Origin: Burkholderiales bacterium 39-55-53
GTDB lineage: Bacteria; Pseudomonadota; Gammaproteobacteria; Burkholderiales; Burkholderiaceae_C
NCBI GenBank assembly: GCA_002282445.1
Contig: NCJK01000007.1
Coordinates: forward strand, 106,332 to 170,331
Direction: 5' to 3'
Length of the DNA stretch: 64,000 nucleotides
The notes under the pieces were generated by a model that made no database searches, was not told the origin of the DNA, and saw only the letters and a list, made by a program, of their open reading frames with translations. The number at the start of each line of letters is the position of its first letter. Within the stretch, counting starts at the first letter, position 1. The position numbers and the translations under genes are program-made. This document shows positions 20,664 through 29,167 of the stretch, in pieces.

Positions 20664-21218
20664 TTGACTTCATTTGCTTCATTCTCTCTCGCTCTCTTGA
20701 TGGCCGTTGTGCCGGTAGCGGCGTCGGCGGAAAAAGCAGACCGAGAAAAACCCACCAACATCGAAGCCGATAACCTGGTGCATGACGAACTCAAGCAAGT
20801 CAGTATTTTTACCGGCCGTGCCGTACTGACCCGAGGCACGATGGTCATGCGTGGTGCACGCATTGAAATGCGTGAAGATGCCGATGGCTACCAATCTGGC
20901 GTCATCCTTCCTGAACCCAACAAACGCGCTTTCTTTCGCCAAAAGCGTGAAGGTAATGATGAGTTCATGGAAGGTGAAGCCTTGCGAATTGAGTTTGATG
21001 GCAAGAACGATCGCATCAAGCTCATCAATTCTGCGGAAGCTCGGCGCTATCGCGGCGCAGTGCTGACAGACCAGATGACCGGCAACCTGATCATTTACGA
21101 CAATTTGGCCGATGTATTGAGCATTGACGGCCAAGCCGCCAAAGACGGTAGCAGTGGAAGTTCGGGGCGAGTCAAAGCTGTGCTCGTGCCGCGCAAAAAA
21201 GCATTGGAACCACAGTGA
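20664..21218 (+). CDS. lptA: LPS transport periplasmic protein LptA, non-ATG start
   Basis: Periplasmic bridge protein carrying lipopolysaccharide from LptC to LptD. The sequence has a signal peptide ([28 protein letters not shown]), then the OstA-type beta-jellyroll ([33 protein letters not shown]). There is no in-frame ATG or GTG between the upstream stop (TAG 20628) and the signal peptide. The candidates are TTG 20664 (used here) or ATT 20655, which would add Met-Arg-Ala and so the positive charge a signal peptide normally has. GTG of lptB overlaps its stop. lptC, usually just upstream, is not here. Confidence 0.88.
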   Translation: MTSFASFSLALLMAVVPVAASAEKADREKPTNIEADNLVHDELKQVSIFTGRAVLTRGTMVMRGARIEMREDADGYQSGVILPEPNKRAFFRQKREGNDEFMEGEALRIEFDGKNDRIKLINSAEARRYRGAVLTDQMTGNLIIYDNLADVLSIDGQAAKDGSSGSSGRVKAVLVPRKKALEPQ

Positions 21219-21997
21219 CCGAAACCCTATCCCCAACCCATAGCCCTGATAAGACAGAAAGCCGTCTGGAAGCGCGCCACCTGCAAAAAGCATATGGCAG
21301 CCGCAAAGTGGTGCACGATGTGTCTATCGCTGTGAACAAAGGCGAAGTGGTGGGTTTGCTAGGGCCTAACGGTGCAGGCAAGACCACGTCTTTCTACATG
21401 ATCGTGGGCTTGGTGCGCGCCGATGGTGGCAGCATCACCATCGACGGCCAACCTGTCGCGCATTTGCCGATCCACCGCCGTTCGCGTTTAGGTCTGAGCT
21501 ATTTGCCGCAAGAAGCATCCATCTTTCGCAAGCTCAATGTGGAAGACAACGTGCGTGCCGTGTTGGAGTTGCAGCGGGACGAAGACGGTAAGCCCTTGAA
21601 GAGTGACGACATTGAAAAGCGCCTGACCTCCTTGTTGCAAGAATTGCGCGTCGATCACTTGCGCATGTCACCTTCGGTGGCCCTATCAGGTGGCGAGCGA
21701 CGCCGTGTCGAGATTGCACGCGCCTTGGCTACTGACCCGCGCTTCATCTTGCTAGACGAGCCTTTTGCGGGCATTGACCCCATTGCGGTGATTGAGATTC
21801 AACGCATCATCGGTTTCTTGAAAGCGCGCGGCATGGGGGTGCTCATCACCGACCACAACGTGCGTGAAACGCTGGGCATTTGTGATCACGCGTGCATCAT
21901 CAGTGACGGCCGCGTGCTGGCGCAGGGCACGCCGCATGAAATCATCGAGAACGCGGACGTGCGCCGTGTTTATCTTGGCGAACATTTCCGAATGTGA
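21215..21997 (+). CDS. lptB: LPS export ABC transporter ATPase LptB
   Basis: Cytoplasmic ATPase of the LptBFG exporter that pulls lipopolysaccharide from the inner membrane. 260 residues, GTG start overlapping the lptA stop (GTGA). Walker A is [11 protein letters not shown], the signature is [16 protein letters not shown], Walker B is [13 protein letters not shown], and the switch His lies in [18 protein letters not shown]. The C-terminal [11 protein letters not shown] is typical. The rpoN gene starts 2 nt later. Confidence 0.97.
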   Translation: MTETLSPTHSPDKTESRLEARHLQKAYGSRKVVHDVSIAVNKGEVVGLLGPNGAGKTTSFYMIVGLVRADGGSITIDGQPVAHLPIHRRSRLGLSYLPQEASIFRKLNVEDNVRAVLELQRDEDGKPLKSDDIEKRLTSLLQELRVDHLRMSPSVALSGGERRRVEIARALATDPRFILLDEPFAGIDPIAVIEIQRIIGFLKARGMGVLITDHNVRETLGICDHACIISDGRVLAQGTPHEIIENADVRRVYLGEHFRM

Positions 21998-21999
21998 TC

Positions 22000-23571
22000 A
22001 TGAAGCAAGGCTTATCACTCCGCGTATCTCAACATCTGGCGCTCACGCCCCAGTTGCAGCAGTCGATCCGACTGTTGCAGTTGTCGACACTGGAGTTGAG
22101 CCAAGAAATTGAGCAAATGCTCGACGAGAACCCGTTTCTCGACAAAGAATTTGAAGAAGCCCCGCGCGAAGAGTTTGGTCTTGACAAAGCCGATACACCT
22201 GCACGTGACGAAGAGGTGGAACCCGTGCGCGAAGTGCCATCGCTCGATGGCGGCATGTCTGAAATCACCGTGGACAACACGGCCAGCGATACCGAGCCCA
22301 GCGTCGACGGCGTGGCCGAAAGCTGGGATGGCGACGGCAGCGTTGAGTTTTCTGCCGACGACTCTGAATGGGGCGGCGACGCACCTGCGAGCAATAACAA
22401 CAACACCGCCGACAGTGACACGGCAGACGCCACCGAGCTGGCGCGCATGCAAGAGTCGCTCACTTCGCACTTACACCGCCAAGCCTTGGCCCTGCGTCTG
22501 AGCCCGACCGATCAAGCGGCCTTGCGCTACTTGATTGAAAACCTGAACGACGACGGTTACCTTGAAGATACGCTGCGTAGTTTGGCCGAAGGTTTGGGCG
22601 GTGACGACGAAGAACAAATCGAAGAACTCGAACACCGCTTCCAAGTGGCCTTGTCGCTGCTGCAAAGCCTAGAGCCTGTGGGCGTGGGTGCTCGCGACTT
22701 GGCAGAGTGTTTGACGCTGCAGCTCAAAGCGCTTGAGCCCAAAGGCGAAGAAGCTTTGCAAATTCGCGACACCGCCATTCGCATGTGCAAGCAACCGATG
22801 GAGATGTTGGCCAAGCGCGACTTCAAACGCTTGGCGGTCATCGTGGGTGACAGTGAAGCCAATGTGAAAGTGGCGATTGCGCTGATTGGCCGCTTAGAGC
22901 CCAAGCCCGGTCGCCGCTTTGCCGATGTCGAGCGCAATGTGGTGGTCCCCGATGTGTTGGTGACGCGGGTGGGCAAGTCCACCACCGCGCCAAAGTTCAA
23001 GGTCGCATTGAACCCCGATGTGATGCCGCGTTTGCGCGTGCACGATATTTACGCCAACGCCCTCAAAGGCGGCAAAGGCGAAGCGCACGCAGGTTTGCAA
23101 CAACGTTTGCAAGAAGCGCGTTGGTTCATCAAGAACATCCAGCAGCGCTTTGACACCATCTTGCGCGTGAGCAACGCGATTGCTGAGCGCCAGAAGAACT
23201 TCTTCATCCACGGCGAACTCGCCATGCGCCCCATGGTGCTACGCGAGATTGCCGAGGAGCTGGGGTTGCACGAGTCCACCATCAGCCGTGTGACGACCAA
23301 CAAATACATGAGCACGCCCTACGGCACGTTTGAACTCAAGTATTTCTTTGGTTCTGGCTTGGAGACTGACAGTGGCAACAACGCTTCTAGTACGGCGGTG
23401 CGCGCGCTGATCAAGCAATTTGTGGCGAGCGAGAACCCCAAAAAGCCGCTGTCGGATAATCAGCTCTCCGAAATGCTCAAAGAGCAAGGCATTGAGTGCG
23501 CACGCCGCACCGTGGCCAAATACCGTGAGGCGCTGCGGATTGCGCCCACGACATTGCGCAAAGCGCTTTAA
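22000..23571 (+). CDS. rpoN: RNA polymerase sigma-54 factor
   Basis: Sigma factor for GG-N10-GC promoters, which needs AAA+ activators. 523 residues from ATG 22000 ([29 protein letters not shown], region I). A long acidic region II follows (about residues 45-145, with a run of Asn), then the core-binding domain, the HTH ([24 protein letters not shown] type sequence near 23240-23310) and the RpoN box [12 protein letters not shown] near the end. The lptB-rpoN order is conserved in proteobacteria. It is the cognate factor for the sigma54-type promoters and the AcoR-like activator at 36-48 kb. Confidence 0.97.
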   Translation: [523 protein letters not shown]

Positions 23572-23579
23572 AGAATCCT

Positions 23580-25007
23580 ATGAATCAATTACATCTCTTC
23601 TTGCCCTGTGCGGCAGGCGTCGAATCCTATTTGGCCGAGGAAGTGCGTCGCATCACTGGCGTGGGCGACGACGACATTCGCGCGTTTCGTGCGGGTGTGA
23701 TGGTGCGCACCTCGTGGCGCGATGTGTTGCAGCTCAATTTGCACAGCCGTTTGGCTCAACGCGTGCTGGTGGAGTTGTCGCACACACAGTACCGTCAAGA
23801 GCAAGACCTGTATCGCGCTGCGGGTGAGGTGGCGTGGGAGCTGTGGTTCTCGCCCAAAGAAACCTTCAAGATTGAAATCACCGCGCAGCACAGCCCGCTC
23901 AAAAGCTTGAACTTTGCGGCGCTCAAAATCAAAGATGCGGTGGCTGACCGATTCCGTCACAAATTTGGTGTGCGCCCTGACGTCAACACGCAGTGGCCCG
24001 ATGCGCGTATCTACGCCCACTTGACCACCGAGGAATGCACGCTCTACATCGACACCTCGGGTGAGCCCTTGTTCAAGCGTGGCTGGCGCGCTGACAAAGG
24101 CGATGCGCCGTTGAAAGAAACGTTGGCTGCCGCCATGTTGGCAGCCAGCGGTTGGAGTCAAGGCGATGGCACAGCGGCCAATCCCGAAGGCTGGGTGGCG
24201 CAAGGTGTGCCTTTGTATGACCCATGCTGCGGCAGCGGCACGATCGCGGTGGAAGCAGCGCAAATCGCTTGCAACATCGCGCCGGGCTCGATGCGCAAAT
24301 TTGGTTTCCAAAAACTCATTCCTTACCAAGAGCACGTGTGGAACGGCTTGCTAGACAATGCCCGCGCTCAAGAGTGCGAGCCTCGTGCCCAAGTGTTTGG
24401 CAGTGATGTGGCTTTCCGTATGGTCGACTTCGCGCAACGCAACGCCGAGCGCGGTGGCGTAGCCCACGCCGTGCAGCTGCGCGGTGGTGATGCCCTGCAG
24501 CGTATGCCCCCCAGCGAAGTGCCCGGCGTGATGCTGGTCAACCCTCCTTATGGCGAACGTATCGAAGCCGCTGGTATTGCGGGTGCAGCCCGCCGCGCGC
24601 GTTATTCGCCGCCCACCGAATATGTGTCGCCCTATGAAGACGTTAATCAAAATGGCGATGCCGGTTTTGATGACGAAGCGCTTGGTGGTGGAAATAGCAA
24701 CGGCATGCTGCGCGACGACGTGCCTCGCTTTGGCGCACGCGACATTGCACAGACTGAAGACGGCGGCGATTTCTTTGCGCAGCTGGCCAGCCACTGGAAG
24801 AAAAACTACGCCGGTTGGTCTGCATGGATGTTGACCCCAGACCTCAAGTTGCCAAGCCGCATGCGCTTCAAAGAATCGCGCCGCGTCCCCATGTGGAACG
24901 GCCCGATTGAGTGCCGCATGTTCCGCTTTGACTTGCGTGCAGGTTCGATGCGCAACAAACCCAACGATGCTCAGCCCACCGAGGGCAACGGGCCAGCGCA
25001 GTCGTGA
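23580..25007 (+). CDS. RlmL-like 23S rRNA guanine-N2 methyltransferase
   Basis: SAM-dependent RNA methyltransferase related to the N-terminal half of E. coli RlmL (m2G2445). 475 residues: N-terminal ferredoxin-like and THUMP domain (to about residue 155, ending TSGEPLFKRGWR), SAM motif LYDPCCGSGTIAVEAA (near 218), catalytic NPPYGERIEA (near 320). Between that motif and the conserved tail (FFAQLASHWKKNYAGWSAWML ...) lies an unusual insertion of about 60 residues rich in Gly, Asp, Asn and Tyr (nt 24575-24775). Its stop overlaps the PIN gene by 4 nt. Confidence 0.88.
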   Translation: MNQLHLFLPCAAGVESYLAEEVRRITGVGDDDIRAFRAGVMVRTSWRDVLQLNLHSRLAQRVLVELSHTQYRQEQDLYRAAGEVAWELWFSPKETFKIEITAQHSPLKSLNFAALKIKDAVADRFRHKFGVRPDVNTQWPDARIYAHLTTEECTLYIDTSGEPLFKRGWRADKGDAPLKETLAAAMLAASGWSQGDGTAANPEGWVAQGVPLYDPCCGSGTIAVEAAQIACNIAPGSMRKFGFQKLIPYQEHVWNGLLDNARAQECEPRAQVFGSDVAFRMVDFAQRNAERGGVAHAVQLRGGDALQRMPPSEVPGVMLVNPPYGERIEAAGIAGAARRARYSPPTEYVSPYEDVNQNGDAGFDDEALGGGNSNGMLRDDVPRFGARDIAQTEDGGDFFAQLASHWKKNYAGWSAWMLTPDLKLPSRMRFKESRRVPMWNGPIECRMFRFDLRAGSMRNKPNDAQPTEGNGPAQS

Positions 25008-25462
25008 GTGCTGAGCTGAGTGCGGGTGTCACCGCAGCACCCGTGCGTGTGGTGCTCGACACCAACATCGTGCTCGATCTGTGGCTTTACCAAGACGCAG
25101 CCACGCCCACGTTGTTGGCTGCGCTGGAAAACAAATCGGTGCAATGGCTGGCCACGCAAGTGATGCGAGACGAGCTTGAGCGCGTGCTGGCCTACACCCA
25201 CATCGTCAAACGCTTGGCGTTCAGCCAGCTCACTGCTGAAGACATCTTGGCGCAGTTTGATGCGCACGCGCAACTGATGCCCATTGCGGGTAAAGCGCTG
25301 TATGTGTGCAAAGACGGCGATGACCAAAAGTTCATCGACTTAGCGGCACAACACAAAACCCAACTCATCAGCAAAGACAAAGCGGTGTTGACCATGCGCA
25401 ACCGCATGGCGCGTTTGGGTGTGGCGGTGGGTAAGGTGTTTCCTGCGGCGTTGCCCGCTTAG
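25004..25462 (+). CDS. PIN-domain protein, putative toxin-type RNase
   Basis: 152 residues, GTG start overlapping the methyltransferase stop. The PIN nuclease fold is shown by VVLDTNIVLDLWL (first acidic residues), MRDELERVLAYTHI, and the C-terminal CKDGDDQKFIDLAAQHKTQLISKDKAVL, where the acidic triad closes. It resembles the family annotated as a putative toxin-antitoxin component, but no antitoxin gene flanks it: the neighbours are an RNA methyltransferase and cinA. A role as a housekeeping RNase coupled to rRNA or tRNA metabolism is equally possible. Confidence 0.82.
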   Translation: MSAELSAGVTAAPVRVVLDTNIVLDLWLYQDAATPTLLAALENKSVQWLATQVMRDELERVLAYTHIVKRLAFSQLTAEDILAQFDAHAQLMPIAGKALYVCKDGDDQKFIDLAAQHKTQLISKDKAVLTMRNRMARLGVAVGKVFPAALPA

Positions 25463-25469
25463 AACCGGC

Positions 25470-25985
25470 TTAGTGCTGTTCGAGTAAATCTAGCAAAGTT
25501 TTCAGCGCATGTTGCGCCGCAGCTTCACGCACCGCTGCCCGGTCACCGCTGAAGTGCATCAACTCAGTTTTGACCCACGCTGTTTCCGCGCCTAGCGTAG
25601 GGCCTGCATCACTGGGAGTGGCCCATGCAAACCAAACTGTGCCCACAGGTTTGTCGGCAGAGCCACCCGTGGGGCCAGCTATGCCAGTAACAGCCAATGT
25701 CACTTGCGCATGAGAGCGGCGCATTGCACCCAGCGTCATGGCTTGCGCCACGGCTTCGCTGACTGCGCCATGCTCCGCAATCAAGGCCGAGTCCACGCCC
25801 AACATTTCGTGCTTTGATTCGTTGGAGTAGGTGACAAATCCGCGTTCAAACCAATTGCTAGAACCTGACAAGTCTGTGCAGTTGGCGGCGATCATGCCGC
25901 CGGTGCAGCTCTCTGCTGTGGCCAGCATCCAACCGTGTTGTTGCAGCACTTCGGCCAGTTGCTCCGTCAAAGTAAGTGAACTCAT
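25470..25985 (-). CDS. pncC: Nicotinamide-nucleotide amidase (CinA C-terminal domain, PncC)
   Basis: Deamidates NMN to nicotinate mononucleotide in the pyridine-nucleotide salvage cycle. I start at ATG 25985 (MSSLTLTEQLAEVLQQ, 171 residues), which has GGAGG five bases upstream and overlaps the pgpA stop (ATGA). Motifs: ATAESCTGGMIAANCTDLSGSSNWFERGFVTYSN, HGAVSEAVAQAM, AVTGIAGPTGGSADKPVGTVWFA. It is the single-domain form; the N-terminal CinA domain is absent, as usual in this order. Confidence 0.92.
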   Translation of the reverse strand: MSSLTLTEQLAEVLQQHGWMLATAESCTGGMIAANCTDLSGSSNWFERGFVTYSNESKHEMLGVDSALIAEHGAVSEAVAQAMTLGAMRRSHAQVTLAVTGIAGPTGGSADKPVGTVWFAWATPSDAGPTLGAETAWVKTELMHFSGDRAAVREAAAQHALKTLLDLLEQH

Positions 25986-26488
25986 AGCGACCTCCAAATG
26001 GCGATGACCAACAAAGTACAAAACGCTGCCACCAAGTCATCAAAGATGATGCCCCAGCCCCCGCGCCAACCAAAACCTTTGAACAAGCTGTCGGCCCAGC
26101 GAACAGGGCCAGGCTTGGCTGCATCAAAGTAGCGGAACAAAACAAACGCGGCCAGTTGGCCCCAAACCGTGGTGGGGGTGACCAACCACAGGACCAACCA
26201 AAACGCAATCACCTCGTCCCACACAATCGCGCCAGGATCTGCCACGCCCATGTGCTGCGCGGTGACGGTGCAAGCCCACCAACCAACCAACGTGGATGCG
26301 GCAATCAGTACGCCCATTTGTAACGGGCTGAGCCACATTTGCAAGAGGGCAAACACGGCCCATGCCCAAAGCGTGCCCGCAGTGCCCGGTGCCAAGCGAC
26401 TCAGGCCTGAGCCTGCGCCGAGCGCAATGAAATGCGCAGGGTGCGACATCAAAAAGCGGCGGTTGAGCTGGGGAATGAAGTCAGTCAT
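25982..26488 (-). CDS. pgpA: Phosphatidylglycerophosphatase A
   Basis: Inner-membrane enzyme that removes the phosphate from phosphatidylglycerol phosphate to give phosphatidylglycerol. 168 residues with four hydrophobic segments; the family motifs are GSGLSRLAPGTAGTLWAW, IVWDEVIAFWLVLW, RYFDAAKPGPVRW and GWRGGWGIIFDDLVAAF, with the Asp pairs that form the active site. It lies between thiL (12 nt upstream) and cinA (4-nt overlap), the conserved thiL-pgpA-cinA order. Confidence 0.95.
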   Translation of the reverse strand: MTDFIPQLNRRFLMSHPAHFIALGAGSGLSRLAPGTAGTLWAWAVFALLQMWLSPLQMGVLIAASTLVGWWACTVTAQHMGVADPGAIVWDEVIAFWLVLWLVTPTTVWGQLAAFVLFRYFDAAKPGPVRWADSLFKGFGWRGGWGIIFDDLVAAFCTLLVIAIWRSL

Positions 26489-26500
26489 ACGGTTTACGCT

Positions 26501-27490
26501 CTATGCGAAGTGGTCAAACGACGCAAAGCGTTTGGCAATGGGCTGGCCTTGTGGGTCGAGCACGACCAAGCCTTGTTCTTGCGTGATGCGGCCAATGCGG
26601 GTGACAGGTGTGTTGGTTTCCCACGCAGCAGCGTGCACCAGTTCGCGTTGGTTCACGGGCGCGGTGAAGCACAGCTCGTAGTCGTCGCCACCCGACAGCG
26701 CAAACTCTAGGCGCTTGTTCCAAGGCAAGTCAGCCATGACAGTGGTGATGCCTGCGGCTAAGCGTGCTTCGCCAAAGTGGCCGGCAGCCTGCAGCCAGGC
26801 TGTGTCAATCTGCGCGCCCACGCCCGAGCGTTTGAGGATGTGGCCAAGGTCGCCGAGCAAACCATCGCTCACATCAATGGCAGCATTGGCCACGGCGCGA
26901 AGTGCAGTGCCTAGTGCTACGCGTGGCGTGGGTTGTTCCATGCGCAATCGGGCTTGCTCAAAGGCCTCGCCCGAAATGCAGTGCGTGCCACGAAACACTT
27001 CGAGTGCCAAGCGCGCATCGCCCACCGTGCCGCTGATGTAAATGTCGTCACCCACTTGCGCGTTTTGGCGCAGCAACGCGTCGCCCGGCGGTACTTCGCC
27101 AAACACGGTGATGCAAATATTCAGTGGTCCTTGCGTGGTGTCGCCGCCCACCAGTTCACAGCCATGGGCATCGGCCAAGCGCAACAAACCCATTGAAAAA
27201 CCAGCCAGCCAAGTTTCGTCCACGCGGGGCAAAGACAGGGCCAACGTGAAGCCCAAGGGCTCTGCGCCCACGGCGGCTAAGTCGCTCAGGTTCACTGCCA
27301 AGGCTTTGTGGCCCAAGCGGGTTGGGTCAACCGTGCTTAAGAAGTGGCGGCCTTCCACCAACATGTCGCTGGACACAGCGAGCTGCATGCCTTCGGTAGG
27401 GCGGAGCAGCGCACAGTCATCGCCCACGCCCATTGCTGCTTTGTGTGTGGGGCGCTTGAAGTAGCGCTCGATCAGGTCAAATTCACCCAT
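26501..27490 (-). CDS. thiL: Thiamine-monophosphate kinase
   Basis: Phosphorylates thiamine monophosphate to the active cofactor. The true start is ATG 27490 (MGEFDLIERYFKRP, 329 residues); the frame is open 71 codons further but that stretch is the reverse of apaG. Motifs: AMGVGDDCALL, LAVSSDMLVEGRHF, LAVNLSDLAAVGAEP, ELVGGDTTQGPLN, and DVSDGLLGDLGHIL, all from the PurM/ThiL ATP-binding fold. Only 10 nt separate it from apaG, so apaG-thiL-pgpA-cinA form one operon. Confidence 0.96.
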   Translation of the reverse strand: MGEFDLIERYFKRPTHKAAMGVGDDCALLRPTEGMQLAVSSDMLVEGRHFLSTVDPTRLGHKALAVNLSDLAAVGAEPLGFTLALSLPRVDETWLAGFSMGLLRLADAHGCELVGGDTTQGPLNICITVFGEVPPGDALLRQNAQVGDDIYISGTVGDARLALEVFRGTHCISGEAFEQARLRMEQPTPRVALGTALRAVANAAIDVSDGLLGDLGHILKRSGVGAQIDTAWLQAAGHFGEARLAAGITTVMADLPWNKRLEFALSGGDDYELCFTAPVNQRELVHAAAWETNTPVTRIGRITQEQGLVVLDPQGQPIAKRFASFDHFA

Positions 27491-27500
27491 GGTTTTAGCC

Positions 27501-27893
27501 TTAGTGCAGGTTACGGCTGCCTGGCGTATCGCTGAGCGCGTCGAGCACAAACATGGGGATGTCCACATCAAACTTCTCACCGTCTTCGGCCACGCAAAAG
27601 TAGCTGCCGTGCATGGTGCCCGTAGGCGTGCGCAGGCGTGTGCCGCTGGTGTATTCAAACTGTTCGCCGGGCTTGAGAAATGGCTGGTGGCCCACCACGC
27701 CAAGACCCCGGATCTTTTCGTGCATGCCCTCAGAATCGTTCACATTCCAAGTGCGTGAAATCAGTTGAGCCGCGATGTTGCCAACGTTTGTGATGGTGAT
27801 CGTGTAGGCAAACATGTACAAGCCGCCGTCAGGGTCGGACTGCTCAGACAGGTATTGCGGGTGGACTTCGACTTGGAATTTGTAACGCAGCAT
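27501..27893 (-). CDS. apaG: ApaG protein (DUF525)
   Basis: 130-residue immunoglobulin-like protein of the ApaG family, linked genetically to cobalt/magnesium resistance in Salmonella; its biochemical role is unsettled. Motifs: YMFAYTITITNVG, AQLISRTWNVND, KIRGLGVVGHQPFLKPGEQFEYTSGT, GTMHGSYFCVAEDGEKFDVDIPMF. It is first in the apaG-thiL-pgpA-cinA operon. The ATG is immediately preceded by TCACCCC and has no Shine-Dalgarno sequence, exactly like the divergent rpe. Confidence 0.93.
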   Translation of the reverse strand: MLRYKFQVEVHPQYLSEQSDPDGGLYMFAYTITITNVGNIAAQLISRTWNVNDSEGMHEKIRGLGVVGHQPFLKPGEQFEYTSGTRLRTPTGTMHGSYFCVAEDGEKFDVDIPMFVLDALSDTPGSRNLH

Positions 27894-27948
27894 GGGGTGA
27901 TTTTGGCCTAAGCCGAAAACCCTGCTGAAGGGGTGAAATAATCACCCC
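27894..27948. promoter_or_regulatory. Divergent apaG/rpe spacer with three GGGGTGA copies
   Basis: The 55-nt spacer carries GGGGTGA at 27894-27900 and 27930-27936 and its complement TCACCCC at 27942-27948. The last two form a 7-bp hairpin with a 5-nt loop ending directly at the rpe ATG; the first abuts the apaG ATG. Both genes therefore begin TCACCCC-ATG with no ribosome site, suggesting very short or absent leaders and possibly a shared operator or a translational hairpin. Confidence 0.5.
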
Positions 27949-28638
27949 ATGACCAGCCCACGCACCCCATTCAATATCGCTCCTTCCATCTTGTCTGCCG
28001 ACTTCGCCCGATTGGGTGACGAGGTGAAAAACGTCATCGCCGCTGGCGCTGATTGGATTCACTTTGACGTGATGGACAACCACTATGTGCCCAACCTCAC
28101 GTTCGGCCCGATGGTGTGCCAAGCCCTGAAACCACACGCAAAAACACCCGCTGGCGTGGCTGTGCCGATCGACGTGCATTTGATGATTTCGCCGGTCGAC
28201 GCTTTGGCCGCTTCGTTTGCCGAAGCTGGCGCGGACTACATCAGCTTTCACCCCGACGCGAGCGCGCATGTGCACCGCAGCATCCAAGCCATCAAGAGCA
28301 AGGGCGTGAAAGCCGGTTTGGTGTTCAACCCGGCCGAGCCACTGGACGTGTTGGAGTGGACGATTGACGAGATTGACCTCATCCTCATCATGAGCGTGAA
28401 CCCCGGCTTTGGTGGCCAAAGCTTCATTGACTCCGCCCTGCGCAAAGTCGAGTTGGCGCGCCAGTGGATCGAGCGCAGTGGCAAAGACATTCGCCTTGAG
28501 GTGGATGGCGGCATCAAGCCCGACAACATCCGCCAAGTGGCCGATGCCGGCGCAGACACGTTTGTGGCGGGCAGTGCAATTTTTGGCAAGCCTGACTACA
28601 AGGCGGTGATTGACCAGATGCGTGTGGCGTTAGCCTAA
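27949..28638 (+). CDS. rpe: Ribulose-phosphate 3-epimerase
   Basis: Interconverts ribulose-5-phosphate and xylulose-5-phosphate in the pentose phosphate pathway. 229-residue TIM barrel with [41 protein letters not shown] (metal-site His and Asp), [15 protein letters not shown], and the phosphate-binding [28 protein letters not shown]. Start ATG 27949 lies at the edge of a hairpin and lacks a ribosome-binding site. Confidence 0.97.
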   Translation: MTSPRTPFNIAPSILSADFARLGDEVKNVIAAGADWIHFDVMDNHYVPNLTFGPMVCQALKPHAKTPAGVAVPIDVHLMISPVDALAASFAEAGADYISFHPDASAHVHRSIQAIKSKGVKAGLVFNPAEPLDVLEWTIDEIDLILIMSVNPGFGGQSFIDSALRKVELARQWIERSGKDIRLEVDGGIKPDNIRQVADAGADTFVAGSAIFGKPDYKAVIDQMRVALA

Positions 28639-28666
28639 GCCCAAGGCATTCACACGCATTGTTGAT

Positions 28667-29062
28667 ATGACTGATACAGCGCCACCACAAGCTTCGGTTG
28701 TCAGTCGGCTGAAGACATGGGCGCGTGGCATCAAACGCGATGTGGTGACGGTGTACTTTGCTGCTCGCGATCCTCAAGCCCCCATGCTGGTGCGTATCTT
28801 GGCGGGCTTGGTCGCGGCCTATGCGCTCAGCCCGATAGACCTGATTCCAGACTTCATCCCCGTTCTAGGTTATTTGGATGATTTGCTCATCGTGCCATTG
28901 GGCTTACTCTTGGTCATGCGACTGATGCCAGAAGAGGTGATGATGAATGCTCGAGCTAAAGCCGACACCTTGTTGGCCAAGCCGCGCAGCTGGCTGGCGG
29001 CTGTGTGCTTTGTGGCAATTTGGTTAGTGCTCGGGTTTTACCTAGTGCTTTTGCTGTGGTGA
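28667..29062 (+). CDS. YkvA-like DUF1232 membrane protein
   Basis: 131 residues. The DUF1232 core is evident as YALSPIDLIPDFIPVLGYLDDLLIVPLGL, a short amphipathic/hydrophobic unit found in many bacteria; the C-terminus has a second clear membrane segment (residues 108-130). The function of the family is unknown. It starts 28 nt after rpe and is probably co-transcribed. The following gap to the TonB receptor has no obvious terminator. Confidence 0.85.
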   Translation: MTDTAPPQASVVSRLKTWARGIKRDVVTVYFAARDPQAPMLVRILAGLVAAYALSPIDLIPDFIPVLGYLDDLLIVPLGLLLVMRLMPEEVMMNARAKADTLLAKPRSWLAAVCFVAIWLVLGFYLVLLLW

Positions 29063-29121
29063 GCGGGATTTATTCCCTACGAATTTTGAGTCGAACTGTC
29101 TAAATTAAGAACCATGTTTTG

Positions 29122-29136
29122 AAGGTGCATCACCTT
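29122..29136. promoter_or_regulatory. Short palindrome in leader of TonB receptor gene
   Basis: AAGGTG-CAT-CACCTT, a 6-bp inverted repeat about 30 nt before the receptor start, in an AT-rich 105-nt spacer. It could be an operator or a small leader hairpin. It does not match a Fur box, and no riboswitch fold was recognised. Confidence 0.3.
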
Positions 29137-29167
29137 TCCTGTTTGGTTTCGATTTTGAAAAGTTCGT

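Noticed and set aside
27491-27703. N-terminal 71-codon extension of thiL
   Set aside because: It lies entirely over apaG on the same strand in a different frame, and the family begins at MGEFDLIERYF.
29122-29136. Hairpin before the TonB receptor as a cobalamin or other riboswitch
   Set aside because: Only a 6-bp stem with a 3-nt loop in a 105-nt spacer; no conserved riboswitch core could be found.
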